Below are positions 17,178 through 25,685 of a stretch of DNA of 64,000 nt, one piece after another. The DNA is from Methylobacter sp. (GTDB taxonomy: Bacteria > Pseudomonadota > Gammaproteobacteria > Methylococcales > Methylomonadaceae). The stretch lies in assembly GCA_030653985.1 (NCBI GenBank), contig JAURYJ010000017.1, forward strand, positions 1 through 64,000, read 5' to 3'. A program made the position numbers and the translations under genes. Position 1 is the first letter of the stretch, and every line of letters starts with the position of its first letter. The notes under the pieces are model-generated. The model saw nothing but the letters and a program-made list of their open reading frames with translations, did no database searches and was not told the origin of the DNA.

Positions 17178-17587
17178 GAAACCTCCAGGCCGAGTTTTTC
17201 AAACAACACCGCAGGCGAGGCGAAGCACATTTCCCGCGTTGCCAAGTTTACAGCCACCTGAACGCTATGGCCTTTGGTCAGTCTTAAGCCTGAGCTTTTA
17301 TCGGTGATCAGGTAATTTATTTTCAAGCGGTTTTCCCATTCGACGATGTGTGCTGTTACCGTAATGACCTGCCCGAACACCGCCGGTTGCGCATAGCGGA
17401 CTCTTAAGTCAATAACCGGCCACGCATAGCCCGAGTCGCGCATTTGCGGATAGTTGTAATCGATTTTTTCCAGCAAAGCGCAACGAGCGATTTCAAAATA
17501 CTTGGCGTAATGCCCGTGCCAGACTACTTCCATCATGTCGACATCATGGAAGGGAATTTGCAGATCGATTGATGTTTGGTGAATCAT
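17174..17587 (-). CDS. Acyl-CoA/ACP thioesterase, 4HBT hotdog family (aryl polyene)
   Basis: A YbgC-like thioesterase of about 137 aa. The 4-hydroxybenzoyl-CoA thioesterase motif is clear: FHDVDMMEVVWHGHYAKYFE, with the conserved Asp followed by the WHGHY helix. It may release stalled chains from the carrier protein. I start it at 17587 (Met-Ile-His-Gln) because the domain begins there. A coupled ATG at 17647 overlapping the ammonia-lyase stop is also possible, but the 20 extra residues are encoded by a fragment of the dispersed CTCGTTCCCAC repeat. Confidence 0.85.
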   Translation of the reverse strand: MIHQTSIDLQIPFHDVDMMEVVWHGHYAKYFEIARCALLEKIDYNYPQMRDSGYAWPVIDLRVRYAQPAVFGQVITVTAHIVEWENRLKINYLITDKSSGLRLTKGHSVQVAVNLATREMCFASPAVLFEKLGLEVS

Positions 17588-17614
17588 AGTTTTCTCGCAC
17601 CCATTCCTACAAGT

Positions 17615-17625
17615 CTCGTTCCCAC
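17615..17625. repeat. Fragment of the CTCGTTCCCACGCG repeat
   Basis: CTCGTTCCCAC is shared with the arms of the elements at 10418, 12753 and 23083, and lies in the short gap between ammonia-lyase and thioesterase. No second arm is seen, so it is a remnant or a chance match helped by context. Confidence 0.4.
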
Positions 17626-17639
17626 CCAGCAGCATCTCG

Positions 17640-19172
17640 TTAATCATACAAACCCCAATGCTGCTTGCGTATCAATTCCAGACAAAGCCGCAGTTCTTGT
17701 TCCAGCGCCCGGTCGGCAGTCAGAAACGGGCTATGTTCGCGCAGTTGCCTGACGGTATGTTGCAAAGCCGGGCTTAACTTATCCACATTACCCCGCAACT
17801 CAACACCCTGGACAACGGCTAACAATACCGCCACGGCGACTTGTTCGGTCAACTCCAAGATGCGGATGCAATCCCTGGCGGCTATCGTTCCCATGCTGAC
17901 TTTGTCCTGATTGTGGCATTCGGTGGAGCGGGAAAACACGCTGGCGGGCATGGTCAGTTTAAGGGCTTCTGCGGTCCAGGCGGATACGGCGATTTGCAAG
18001 GCCTTGAAGCCATGGCTCAACAACGCTTGCTCGCCGGTAGCGCCGGAAAGATTGGCGGGCAAGCCCTGATTGAATTTGCGATCCATCAACTGCGCCATTT
18101 GCCGGTCCATTAAATCGGCCAGATTGGCTACCGCGGTTTTTAAGCTGTCCATCGCAAAGGCAATATGGCCGCCATAAAAATGGCCGCCATGCAGGACATG
18201 CTCGCCTTCGGCATCGATAATCGGATTGTCGTTGGCGCTGTTTAATTCATTTTCGATAAACTGCCGCAGCCAGGGCAATGAGTCTTCCAGCACGCCGATG
18301 ATATGCGGCGCGCAACGCAGGGAATAGCGATCCTGCAAGCGGGTATCGTGGCGCGGCGCACTGTGTTGCAATTGTAAATCTCCGCGTAACCTCTCGGCGA
18401 CGCGGTTTTGTCCCGGATGCGGCTTGACCGAAAACAGTTTTTCGTCAAAATGGTAGGCATTGCCGTTTAAGGCGACCGAAGCCAGGCTGGTAATGCGCGT
18501 GCTCAGTTGGGATAAATAGTCCGCACGTTGATAGGCCAGACAAGCGATGCCGGTCATCGCGGCGGTGCCGTTCATAATCGCCAGACCCTCTTTGGGTTTT
18601 AAGGTCAGCGCTTCGATATTAAGTCGTGCAAAAACCGTTTGCGTGGCTTGACGCTGCCCCTGATAAAATACCTCCCGTTCACCAGCCAGAACGGCGGCCA
18701 CATAAGACAATGGCGTTAAATCGCCGCTGGCACCGACCGAGCCTTCTTGCGGAATCATCGGCAGAATGTCCTGTTTTAAACATTCAGCCAGCTGCTGTAA
18801 TAACTTGTAGCGCACACCCGAAAAACCGCGCGCCAGACTGGTCAGGCGTGCCGCCAATATGGCCCGCGTTTGCTCCACATCAAAATGATCGCCCAGTCCG
18901 CAGCCATGGAAAGTGTACAGCTGTTTAGGCAGTTGCTCGACCAGATGCAGCGGAATGGACACCGTGCAGGACTCGCCGTAACCGGTGGTTACGCCGTAAA
19001 CAAAGCCTTCCTGCTTTAATAAGCTATCGATAAACCGGGCGCCTTTGTCGATGCGTTCGATAAAGTCCGGCTGCCGACTCAATTCGATCTGCGCGTATTG
19101 CTTAGCTATCTTGCAAATAGCTTCAATGGTCACGGCCTGACCATCAAAAACCACGGTATTTTTAGTGTTCAT
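17640..19172 (-). CDS. Aromatic amino acid ammonia-lyase (HAL/PAL/TAL family)
   Basis: Eliminates ammonia from an aromatic amino acid to give the aryl-acrylate starter unit of the polyene. The 510-aa protein has the self-formed MIO prosthetic group site Ala148-Ser149-Gly150 (GSVGASGDL) and the catalytic Tyr59 (GFVYGVTTGYG). At the substrate-selectivity pair it has Phe88-His89. By family alignment this pair is His-Leu in tyrosine ammonia-lyases, Phe-Leu in phenylalanine ammonia-lyases and Ser-His in histidine ammonia-lyases, so the specificity cannot be read off simply. The context argues against a role in histidine breakdown. It overlaps the upstream acyltransferase gene by 11 bases. Confidence 0.92.
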   Translation of the reverse strand: MNTKNTVVFDGQAVTIEAICKIAKQYAQIELSRQPDFIERIDKGARFIDSLLKQEGFVYGVTTGYGESCTVSIPLHLVEQLPKQLYTFHGCGLGDHFDVEQTRAILAARLTSLARGFSGVRYKLLQQLAECLKQDILPMIPQEGSVGASGDLTPLSYVAAVLAGEREVFYQGQRQATQTVFARLNIEALTLKPKEGLAIMNGTAAMTGIACLAYQRADYLSQLSTRITSLASVALNGNAYHFDEKLFSVKPHPGQNRVAERLRGDLQLQHSAPRHDTRLQDRYSLRCAPHIIGVLEDSLPWLRQFIENELNSANDNPIIDAEGEHVLHGGHFYGGHIAFAMDSLKTAVANLADLMDRQMAQLMDRKFNQGLPANLSGATGEQALLSHGFKALQIAVSAWTAEALKLTMPASVFSRSTECHNQDKVSMGTIAARDCIRILELTEQVAVAVLLAVVQGVELRGNVDKLSPALQHTVRQLREHSPFLTADRALEQELRLCLELIRKQHWGLYD

Positions 19173-20109
19173 CGCTTTCTTTATCAGCCAAGTGCCAAAA
19201 ATCGAAAAAATTAAACCATTGTAACGGTTCCATTAAGCAATAATGCTCCAGTCGCTGAGCATAACGCTGAATGGTTTGCTGCATGGCTTGCTCACGGTTT
19301 TTTCTGGGGAACGTTAAGCCATCGCTGAAATGCTCAAAATAGATCACCTGCCTGCCCTGTTGTTTCAGGCAAAACAGAGTGTAAACCGGACACTTAAGCA
19401 GTGATGCCAGGATAAACGGGCCTTGCGGAAACAGGGCATCGGCACCCAAAAATTCGGCCCGGCTCACGCGTGAATTTTGACTGACCGGGGTCCGGTCGGC
19501 GGTAATAATGATCAGCTCGCCGTTATCGATTTTGTCGCTCAGCAACATTGACGTGGCGGCGCTGATTTCGGTTACCTGAATCAGGTTTAAGCCACTGCTC
19601 GCGTTGGTTTGCCTTAACAGCTGATTGAACTTTTCCGCATGTTTGGTGTGTACCAGCACGTTAATACGAGGCGCACCATCCAGATTGGCAATCATGCGGC
19701 AGACGTCAAGATTACCCAAATGCGAACCTAACAGGATGGCACCCTGCCCCGTCTTGATTTGAGCCAGCAAGACATCACGTCCCCGATAGTCTACGTCTGC
19801 CAGCGACAACGCACCTGACCAGGCCGCTAATTTATCGATAATAGCGTTGGCGAAGCTGATGAAATGTCGATAGCTGTCCCGGAGATTCCCGCTTAAATTG
19901 GATGCAGGCGAAAGCTTGGCAACGCGCTGTAGATAGGCCTGACTGGCTGCTCTACCGGACTTGTTCACCAACCAGTAATAACTAACCACCGGATATAAAA
20001 ACCACTGCAACACCCTACGCCCAAGCAACAGGTAAACGCGCAGCAAGAAACGCATGCCCCCAATCAGGCCCCATTCACTCATGTCTGCCCAATGCGACGG
20101 TTTTTTCAT
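19162..20109 (-). CDS. LpxL-like lipid acyltransferase (aryl polyene)
   Basis: A 315-aa membrane-associated acyltransferase of the Lpx/HtrB type. The catalytic HX4D motif is visible as SHLGNLD, and the N-terminus has an LpxL-like hydrophobic stretch. In aryl polyene clusters such proteins are thought to attach the pigment acyl chain, or ordinary fatty acyl groups, to the lipid anchor. It overlaps the glycosyltransferase gene upstream by four bases and the ammonia-lyase downstream by 11. Confidence 0.85.
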   Translation of the reverse strand: MKKPSHWADMSEWGLIGGMRFLLRVYLLLGRRVLQWFLYPVVSYYWLVNKSGRAASQAYLQRVAKLSPASNLSGNLRDSYRHFISFANAIIDKLAAWSGALSLADVDYRGRDVLLAQIKTGQGAILLGSHLGNLDVCRMIANLDGAPRINVLVHTKHAEKFNQLLRQTNASSGLNLIQVTEISAATSMLLSDKIDNGELIIITADRTPVSQNSRVSRAEFLGADALFPQGPFILASLLKCPVYTLFCLKQQGRQVIYFEHFSDGLTFPRKNREQAMQQTIQRYAQRLEHYCLMEPLQWFNFFDFWHLADKESDEH

Positions 20110-20846
20110 GACCTAAGCCTGCCCAACAATTGCGGAATGCGTATCAACATACCGAAGAACAGTTTGGCATGGGCTATTGAGATCACCCAATTATCCCGCC
20201 ACAACTTGAAATGCGAGACGCCGTCGTAAGGGTAATTCACGCAAGTGGGTATATTGATAACATCGACGCCCTGCCAGTACAGGCGCACCAGTATGTCAAT
20301 GTCAATGTCAAAATCCATGCCTCTTGCTATGTCTGTTTCGCCGGTTAATGTAGCCACTGCCGCCAACGGGTACAAGCGAAAGCCGCACATGCTGTCCGCA
20401 ATCTTGAACGACAAGGTGTTTATCCATACCCACAGATTGGCAATCATTCGACCGTAAACCCGGCTCTTGGGCGCAGTTGCATCAAACAGCGGCTGACCTA
20501 AAATCAACGCATCAGGATGTTGCGTTCCTGCTTGAAGAAAGACAGGAATATCGTTAACCTCATGCTGACCATCGGCATCGATTTGGATCGCGTGACTAAA
20601 GCCCAAAGCCTCTGCCGCCTTAAAGCCGTCGAGTACCGCAGCGCCTTTGCCGCTATTTTCGACACGATTGATTAAGCTGAGCCAATCCGCTTCCCGTTCG
20701 ACACAATCCACCAGGATTTGACTACAAAGTGCCGAACTGCCGTCATTCACCAGTATCGTCGGAATGCCGATGTTTTTTAGTTTGGCCAGCACCCGAGGAA
20801 TGGCGGTTTCGTGGTTGTAAACGGGAATTATGATGCAGGGTTTCAT
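20106..20846 (-). CDS. Family 2 glycosyltransferase (aryl polyene)
   Basis: A 246-aa GT-A fold glycosyltransferase: the N-terminal CIIIPVYNHE start, the nucleotide-binding ILVNDGSS and the metal-binding QIDADGQH (DxD-type) are all visible. No transmembrane helix is obvious beyond a hydrophobic C-terminus. It probably adds a sugar to the lipid anchor of the pigment. Start and stop overlap both neighbours by four bases. Confidence 0.88.
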   Translation of the reverse strand: MKPCIIIPVYNHETAIPRVLAKLKNIGIPTILVNDGSSALCSQILVDCVEREADWLSLINRVENSGKGAAVLDGFKAAEALGFSHAIQIDADGQHEVNDIPVFLQAGTQHPDALILGQPLFDATAPKSRVYGRMIANLWVWINTLSFKIADSMCGFRLYPLAAVATLTGETDIARGMDFDIDIDILVRLYWQGVDVINIPTCVNYPYDGVSHFKLWRDNWVISIAHAKLFFGMLIRIPQLLGRLRS

Positions 20847-22528
20847 TGATGCCCCTCGTAAACCATGCGCCCTGAGCTATGCGTACCAAGCTCTGAGCTG
20901 AACTTAAAATACAGTTTTCCCGATGCTGTTTTCCAGTCGATGGACAAGGTCAATTCATCGCCCGGGTGGATGATTTGGGTAAATTTAACCACTTCCATAG
21001 ACGAAAACGGCTGATCAATCGCGAAAAATAATTTGCCGAAATATTCCACCCAAGCCAGTTGCACCACACCGGGCAAAATCGGATAATCGACAAAATGACC
21101 GAGAAAATAAAGCAAGTCTTCCGGCACTCTAAGGCCCAAATGAACGCCGCCGGAATTTATTTCAAGATTAAGCACCTGCGGGAGCTTCCGGTTATCAAAA
21201 TCCAGCAGGCTTGTTAACAGCTGCTGATCGATTTTGCCTTGAGTCGATAACGGCATAATGTTGACAATCAGCCATTTTCTGGGCAACACCACCGACTCAA
21301 ACCATGGCTCAAGTAACGGGCGCAATTGCCTGATGAACCGGTTTCTGCCCTGGCTTTTCAACTGCTCTAAACCCTGAGCATTTAACACTACGACCGCAGC
21401 GACGGTGTCTCTGGTTTTACTTATCACCAACACATGAGCGTCATCTATCCACGCCGCAGTCATCAAGCGTTGCTCCAACTCGACCAAGGACAAGCGTTTT
21501 TCTTCAACTTTGACGATGCGATCCGATCTGCCATGCAGAGTAAACCGACCATCATCGAGCAGAGTGATGTTATCGTCCAGTTGAAAATCGTCTTCTGTTT
21601 GCAAATAAGGCGAATGCAGTAACCATTTCCCAGTCATACAACGTAAGCTCATGCTGGGAAATAACGTCCATGCTTTATCCTGCTGGCGCCAGGCGATGCC
21701 GCCGGTTTCGGAACTGCCGTAAACCTCAATCACCGCCTGCCCGCCATCAGTTAATATCTGGTGTGCGGCAGTCTCCGGTAACACACCTCCGGAACTAAAA
21801 ATCGCCTTTAACCCGGCAATGCCGTCCCACGGTGAATGTTGATCTAAACGCTTTAAATGCGCCGGACTGGCTATCCAGTAAGCCGACCCGCGTTGCAGCG
21901 CATGAACCAGCGTTTCAGGATTGATATAAGCCTGACTATGAAAGCATCGCCCTGCCGACAACGGCCATAACACCCGAAACAGCAAGCCATAGATATGCTG
22001 ATGGCTGACCGTTGCCAACGCTGCCGCCTCACCCAATTGTTTGCCCCAGTGTTTTTCCAGCGTGGCGATTTCAAGCTGGAACTGGTTCAAGCATTTGACT
22101 ATCGGTTTGGCCTGCCCGGTAGAACCGGAGGTAAAAATAACCAGCTGCTTATCCAACGGATTTAACGGCGATAAAGACCGGCTGGAACGCTCCGGTGCTA
22201 CCAAGCAGTCATCAAAACTTTCGCCATTTTGCCAATCGCCCAACAACTGACAGTCTGCTGCTAATTGCTCAGCGGTGCCGGGGCGATTATTGCCGGGCAT
22301 CCAAATTTGTTTACCGGCGTGCAACAACGCAAATAACAGTACCGCAAACGGATAGGCGTCTTCGGTGTACAAGGCGTAATGCCGGAACGGTTGCGCTTGC
22401 AGTTTATCGGCCCAGGACTTGACCGCGTTAACAAACTGCGTTGCTGAATAATACTGCCCGGAATGATAGGCAACAGGCGTATCAACGTCTCTTTTGGTGA
22501 TTAAATAATGGGATAGCTTAGCTGACAT
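20843..22528 (-). CDS. Acyl/aryl-ACP ligase fused to a hotdog dehydratase
   Basis: Two domains in one 561-aa protein. Residues 1 to about 450 are an ANL ligase: the ATP-binding loop is FTSGSTGQAKP, YGSSETGG is the A5-like motif, and HGRSDRIVKVEEKRLSL is the hinge. Residues from about 455 form a hotdog dehydratase with the catalytic His in YFLGHFVDYPILPGVV. The ligase should activate the aryl-acrylate and load it on a carrier protein; the dehydratase matches the ApeI type. In the reference aryl polyene systems these are, to my knowledge, separate proteins. Overlaps with both neighbours leave no room for a hidden stop. Confidence 0.9.
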   Translation of the reverse strand: MSAKLSHYLITKRDVDTPVAYHSGQYYSATQFVNAVKSWADKLQAQPFRHYALYTEDAYPFAVLLFALLHAGKQIWMPGNNRPGTAEQLAADCQLLGDWQNGESFDDCLVAPERSSRSLSPLNPLDKQLVIFTSGSTGQAKPIVKCLNQFQLEIATLEKHWGKQLGEAAALATVSHQHIYGLLFRVLWPLSAGRCFHSQAYINPETLVHALQRGSAYWIASPAHLKRLDQHSPWDGIAGLKAIFSSGGVLPETAAHQILTDGGQAVIEVYGSSETGGIAWRQQDKAWTLFPSMSLRCMTGKWLLHSPYLQTEDDFQLDDNITLLDDGRFTLHGRSDRIVKVEEKRLSLVELEQRLMTAAWIDDAHVLVISKTRDTVAAVVVLNAQGLEQLKSQGRNRFIRQLRPLLEPWFESVVLPRKWLIVNIMPLSTQGKIDQQLLTSLLDFDNRKLPQVLNLEINSGGVHLGLRVPEDLLYFLGHFVDYPILPGVVQLAWVEYFGKLFFAIDQPFSSMEVVKFTQIIHPGDELTLSIDWKTASGKLYFKFSSELGTHSSGRMVYEGHQ

Positions 22529-23069
22529 GTTTCTGGGTTCTCATCCTGACAATATATTCAGCAGCAAATAAAATGCCCATCAGCACGTAAGCGATCAGGC
22601 CATTGTATAAACTCCAGACTTCCAGGCTGGCCCAAAGAGCGGTTACCCCTGCCAAAGTCCCATTAATGATAAAGAAGCCGCACCAGACTTGGGTCACACG
22701 ACGGGTATAAATAACGCCTTCCGGCGGCAAATTGGGGTGCTGTAGACGCGCCACACGCTCAATCAAGCTGGGCGGGGAATATAAGCTCCAGCCGAAAATC
22801 AGCAACATCAACGCATTAACCAGAAGCGGATAAAACAGCAAGGTACCTAATTGATTGCTCCACATCGCAAATAGACAATAACCGATACCGGCAATCAATA
22901 ACGGAGTACTCCAGTGTTTAAGAGAATAACTGGCCGCCAGCCTGACCAGCAACAACACAATCAATAGGGCGGCTATTTTCCAGGGCTCAAAATAATGGCT
23001 GCCGAAAAACACCACCAACGGATATAACAGGGTTGACAACCCCATCACACCGGTGACAAACCAGCGCAT
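22518..23069 (-). CDS. Multi-pass membrane protein of the aryl polyene cluster
   Basis: A 184-aa hydrophobic protein with about five transmembrane segments. Related proteins (COG4648-type) accompany carrier proteins and ligase in aryl polyene clusters, but their job is unknown. I start it at 23069 (Met-Arg-Trp-Phe). The frame opens eight codons earlier at a GTG inside a dispersed repeat; that is an artefact of the repeat's GTGGGAACGAG arm. The ribosome site is poor, possibly because the repeat insertion replaced the original leader. Confidence 0.75.
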   Translation of the reverse strand: MRWFVTGVMGLSTLLYPLVVFFGSHYFEPWKIAALLIVLLLVRLAASYSLKHWSTPLLIAGIGYCLFAMWSNQLGTLLFYPLLVNALMLLIFGWSLYSPPSLIERVARLQHPNLPPEGVIYTRRVTQVWCGFFIINGTLAGVTALWASLEVWSLYNGLIAYVLMGILFAAEYIVRMRTQKHVS

Positions 23070-23082
23070 CTTAGCGGTGTAT

Positions 23083-23272
23083 CTCGTTCCCACGCGCCGC
23101 GTGGAAATTCAGTGCCGGACCTGCTGCGTCCCGTATTGTTGCAATATACATTTTTTTATCCATTTGTAGGCGCGAATTGATTCGCGCGGTAAGTTAAAAG
23201 CGCGAATCAATTCGCGCCCACAATATCTCAAATCTTTAACTTAATAGCAGTGCCGTTGCGCCTGGGAACGAG
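23083..23272. repeat. Nested repeats between membrane protein and carrier protein genes
   Basis: The outer ends are CTCGTTCCCACGCG (23083-23096) and GGGAACGAG (23264-23272). Nested inside (23166-23221) are the palindromic arms GCGCGAATTGATTCGCGC (23170-23187) and GCGCGAATCAATTCGCGC (23200-23217). Relative to the copy at 10458-10517 the centre differs (TTGATT/ATCAAT against TTTATT/ATAAAT), but the two arms changed together, so pairing is kept. It splits the operon between two genes. Confidence 0.8.
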
Positions 23273-23281
23273 AAAAATACC

Positions 23282-23533
23282 TTAGCTATTAAGCATTTTA
23301 TAGACTGCTTCGACCACATCGCCAATGGTGCGGGCCGTTTTGAAATCTTCGGCTTTGATCGACTTACCTGTCATTTCTTTAAGTCTGACGATCATGTCCA
23401 CCGCATCGATACTGTCGAAATCCAGGTCTTCGTACAGCTTTGCTTCCATAGTGATGGCCTGTTCGTCCATTTCAAACATATCGACCATAATTTCCTTGAT
23501 GGCCGTTAAAATGTCTTCGCGCTCTTTTATCAT
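23282..23533 (-). CDS. Acyl carrier protein (aryl polyene), second copy
   Basis: An 83-aa carrier protein; the phosphopantetheine attachment Ser is in DFDSIDAVDM. It carries the growing chain for the ketosynthases and their partners. It follows the first carrier gene by only 7 bases. The aryl polyene systems use two distinct carriers, and both here keep the attachment serine. Confidence 0.92.
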   Translation of the reverse strand: MIKEREDILTAIKEIMVDMFEMDEQAITMEAKLYEDLDFDSIDAVDMIVRLKEMTGKSIKAEDFKTARTIGDVVEAVYKMLNS

Positions 23534-23540
23534 AATGACC

Positions 23541-23789
23541 TCATCCGCGCGCGGCTTGAATGTATTCAGCCAACGTTGAAACCGAAGAAAAAATTTTCAC
23601 CACGTCTTCTTTATCTACGTCAATCTTTACGTCATATTTTTTGCGGATCGCCAAGCCCAATTCCAGCGCATCAATGGAGTCCAGTCCCAAGCCATCGTTA
23701 AACAACGGCGCCTGACTGTCTATATCGTCCACGCTAATGTCTTCCAAATCCAGCGTATCGATAATTAATTGTTTTAATTCATTTTCCAT
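23541..23789 (-). CDS. Acyl carrier protein (aryl polyene), first copy
   Basis: An 82-aa carrier protein with the attachment motif GLDSIDALEL, starting MENELKQLIIDTL. It overlaps the upstream acyltransferase gene by 11 bases and is followed at once by a second carrier gene. The sequence is clearly different from its neighbour, so this is an old pair with separate roles (for example loading against elongation), not a recent duplication. Confidence 0.92.
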   Translation of the reverse strand: MENELKQLIIDTLDLEDISVDDIDSQAPLFNDGLGLDSIDALELGLAIRKKYDVKIDVDKEDVVKIFSSVSTLAEYIQAARG

Positions 23790-24573
23790 GGTGCTTATAA
23801 AACTCTCTCTGTTGGGTAAAATAATCTTGCAAATAGTGGGTAAAGCGACGTACGCCTATTGATTTTGGACTCATAGTAGTAAATTCATCCAACGCAATAT
23901 CATCGCCGACATGCAGGGTCAGATGAAAGCGGCAAGCAGGAATCTGATACCACTGCTCGGCTTTGGTTAAGGTGCTGGGATAACAGCTCAGCGTCACCGG
24001 GGTCACAATGGCATTGGCCTGCAAGGCAATGGTCGCCGCGCCCCGTTGAAAATGATACGGTTTGCCCGGCATTGATCGTGTTCCTTCAGGAAAAATAATC
24101 ATTGATCCGCCTGAGCGCAACCAGGCAACGCACTCGGCTATCATTTGCTCGGGATCGCCGTTGCTGATGTATCCCGCATTGACTATGGGGCCGCGCATGA
24201 ACGGATTATGCCATAGCTTGGCTTTGACTATACAACTGGCTTGTTGGATTCGGCTGATCAAAAATACAATATCAACCAGCGTCGGATGATTGGCGATGAT
24301 CAACTGTCCGGGTCGATTCAGCTTGTCCAGACCGACGATGTCGTAAGTCATCACCCCCAGCCTGTGCATCAAGCCGATGAAGACATAAAAACTGTAATGC
24401 ACTATTTTTTGTCCACGACTAACTTTTTGCAATCGATTACCGGGCAACAGCGACAACACCGGGAACACCAATGCCCACAGCAATAAACCGCCCACGCCAA
24501 AACTAAAAAAGCTTACTCCGGTTGCCAGAAGACGCCAGCCATAGCCAAATTTTTCCGCTATTTTTTGTGCCAT
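23779..24573 (-). CDS. PlsC-like lysophospholipid acyltransferase (aryl polyene)
   Basis: A 264-aa acyltransferase with the HX4D motif (ANHPTLVDIVF) and the substrate motif FPEGTRS, both typical of 1-acyl-glycerol-3-phosphate acyltransferases. An N-terminal hydrophobic segment anchors it in the inner membrane. It is one of two acyltransferases in the operon and probably builds the lipid to which the polyene is attached. It overlaps the ketosynthase-like gene by 16 bases upstream and the carrier gene by 11 downstream. Confidence 0.87.
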   Translation of the reverse strand: MAQKIAEKFGYGWRLLATGVSFFSFGVGGLLLWALVFPVLSLLPGNRLQKVSRGQKIVHYSFYVFIGLMHRLGVMTYDIVGLDKLNRPGQLIIANHPTLVDIVFLISRIQQASCIVKAKLWHNPFMRGPIVNAGYISNGDPEQMIAECVAWLRSGGSMIIFPEGTRSMPGKPYHFQRGAATIALQANAIVTPVTLSCYPSTLTKAEQWYQIPACRFHLTLHVGDDIALDEFTTMSPKSIGVRRFTHYLQDYFTQQREFYKHHGK

Positions 24574-25286
24574 TCCCAGCTATGCCTATGATTGCCCAGC
24601 ACCAACGCTTTATCGTCGGCAACAAGAAACCGTATAAAAGAGAGTATCTGCAAGGCCTGCTCGCCATCGTCGCGATTCGCGGATGAGCGGTTAAATTGCA
24701 ACGGCAAGCCGCTCCCGGTTAAAGACACCTTTAAAGCCAGCGCACACATGGCAGGCGCATTGAGCGCAAACGGTAACGACGGATAAAAATCCGATAACGG
24801 TTCATCATAGAAAACCATCAGCACCTCGCTATAGTGTTCCTGCAAAAGTCCCAACGCTTCAATAAATGCCGGAGCAATACCGTCCTGGGCTGGCGCAATC
24901 ACGGTAATTTCCTGATGATAGTCATAAGCAATGGAGAATAATCCCGATATGGCGTTATGCACTGACAGACTAAAAGCAGTCGGTGAAACATCCTCACCTT
25001 TCTGCATACTTTTAAGCATTTCTAATGACTTATTCACTTCGCCATGGGCAGAACTGAAAACAATGGGCAATGACTTGTCGCTGTCAATACAAGCGTCCGC
25101 CGCATGAAAAACCGCTCGACCCAATGGACTTAATCTGCGTTGGAGTATTTTGGGCACCGTAGCCGGCAGGGCCGCTTTTTCCTCTTGGGCAAAGGTCTGA
25201 TGCTCATGCCACTTTCGCCAATCTTGGTGACAGCTCATTCCGGGTGCCCAAGCGTTCCAGCTTCGCAGTACAAAATCGACTGTCAT
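24558..25286 (-). CDS. Short ketosynthase-like protein (Ketoacyl-synt_2 type), first gene of the operon
   Basis: A 242-aa protein resembling only the N-terminal half of a ketosynthase. Proteins of this kind (the beta-ketoacyl synthase-like, chain-length-factor annotation group) are common in aryl polyene clusters. There is no active-site cysteine in a TACSS-type context; the region reads SVHNAISGLFSIAY. It is therefore likely non-catalytic, perhaps a partner of a true synthase. It is the most upstream reverse-strand gene, so the operon promoter should lie between 25287 and about 25480. No good ribosome site is seen. Confidence 0.8.
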   Translation of the reverse strand: MTVDFVLRSWNAWAPGMSCHQDWRKWHEHQTFAQEEKAALPATVPKILQRRLSPLGRAVFHAADACIDSDKSLPIVFSSAHGEVNKSLEMLKSMQKGEDVSPTAFSLSVHNAISGLFSIAYDYHQEITVIAPAQDGIAPAFIEALGLLQEHYSEVLMVFYDEPLSDFYPSLPFALNAPAMCALALKVSLTGSGLPLQFNRSSANRDDGEQALQILSFIRFLVADDKALVLGNHRHSWEWHKK

Positions 25287-25685
25287 TATATCAATCCGGT
25301 TGATCGTTTACACTTGAGTGGCAGATAAAAAATCCAAAGCCCTTAAATTCATATAATAAATGGAATTCCTTGTAAGCTGGCATCGGTGCGGTGTTGTCGT
25401 TATTGATAGTTTTGAGCATAAATCAACGGCGGTGAATCTTGTTGAGGTTAATATTCTATAGGGAAACGGCCTGTTTCTATAATATCGTTATTTACCTTAA
25501 TACATAATGAATTAAACTAAAGAGGCTTTCAGCCTTAATAAATCTTAGGCTCATCGACAAATCAACGTCGAGATAAACAGGATAAAGCTGAACCGTTGCC
25601 TTGATTCAAACTATTTAATTCTTACCCCTAAGCGGACACCCGCACTTCAATGCAGCAACACATCCTTTAATTCTTGGAGAATATT
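25287..25685. other. Divergent intergenic region between the pigment operon and modA
   Basis: About 400 bases hold the promoters of two divergent operons. I see no coding sequence. A candidate ModE operator lies at 25486-25509. The segment from 25340 to 25360 is AT-rich and could serve the leftward operon, but I cannot place -10/-35 elements reliably. Confidence 0.5.
25486..25509. promoter_or_regulatory. Candidate ModE operator
   Basis: CGTTAT (25486-25491) and ATAATG (25504-25509) are separated by 12 bases. This is the same 24-base layout as the E. coli modA operator, CGTTAT-N12-ATAACG, with one mismatch in the outer half-site and a matching TACATAA segment. Molybdate-bound ModE represses mod operons in the known systems. 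The site lies about 175 bases before modA. No modE gene is in the window. Confidence 0.5.

Noticed and set aside
17640-19172. Histidine ammonia-lyase of histidine breakdown
   Set aside because: No hutU/hutI neighbours; it is embedded and overlapping in a pigment operon that needs an aryl starter.
23083-23272. CRISPR array or riboswitch
   Set aside because: Only two inverted palindromic arms with no regular spacers, and the same unit occurs elsewhere in unrelated contexts; it is a dispersed repeat.
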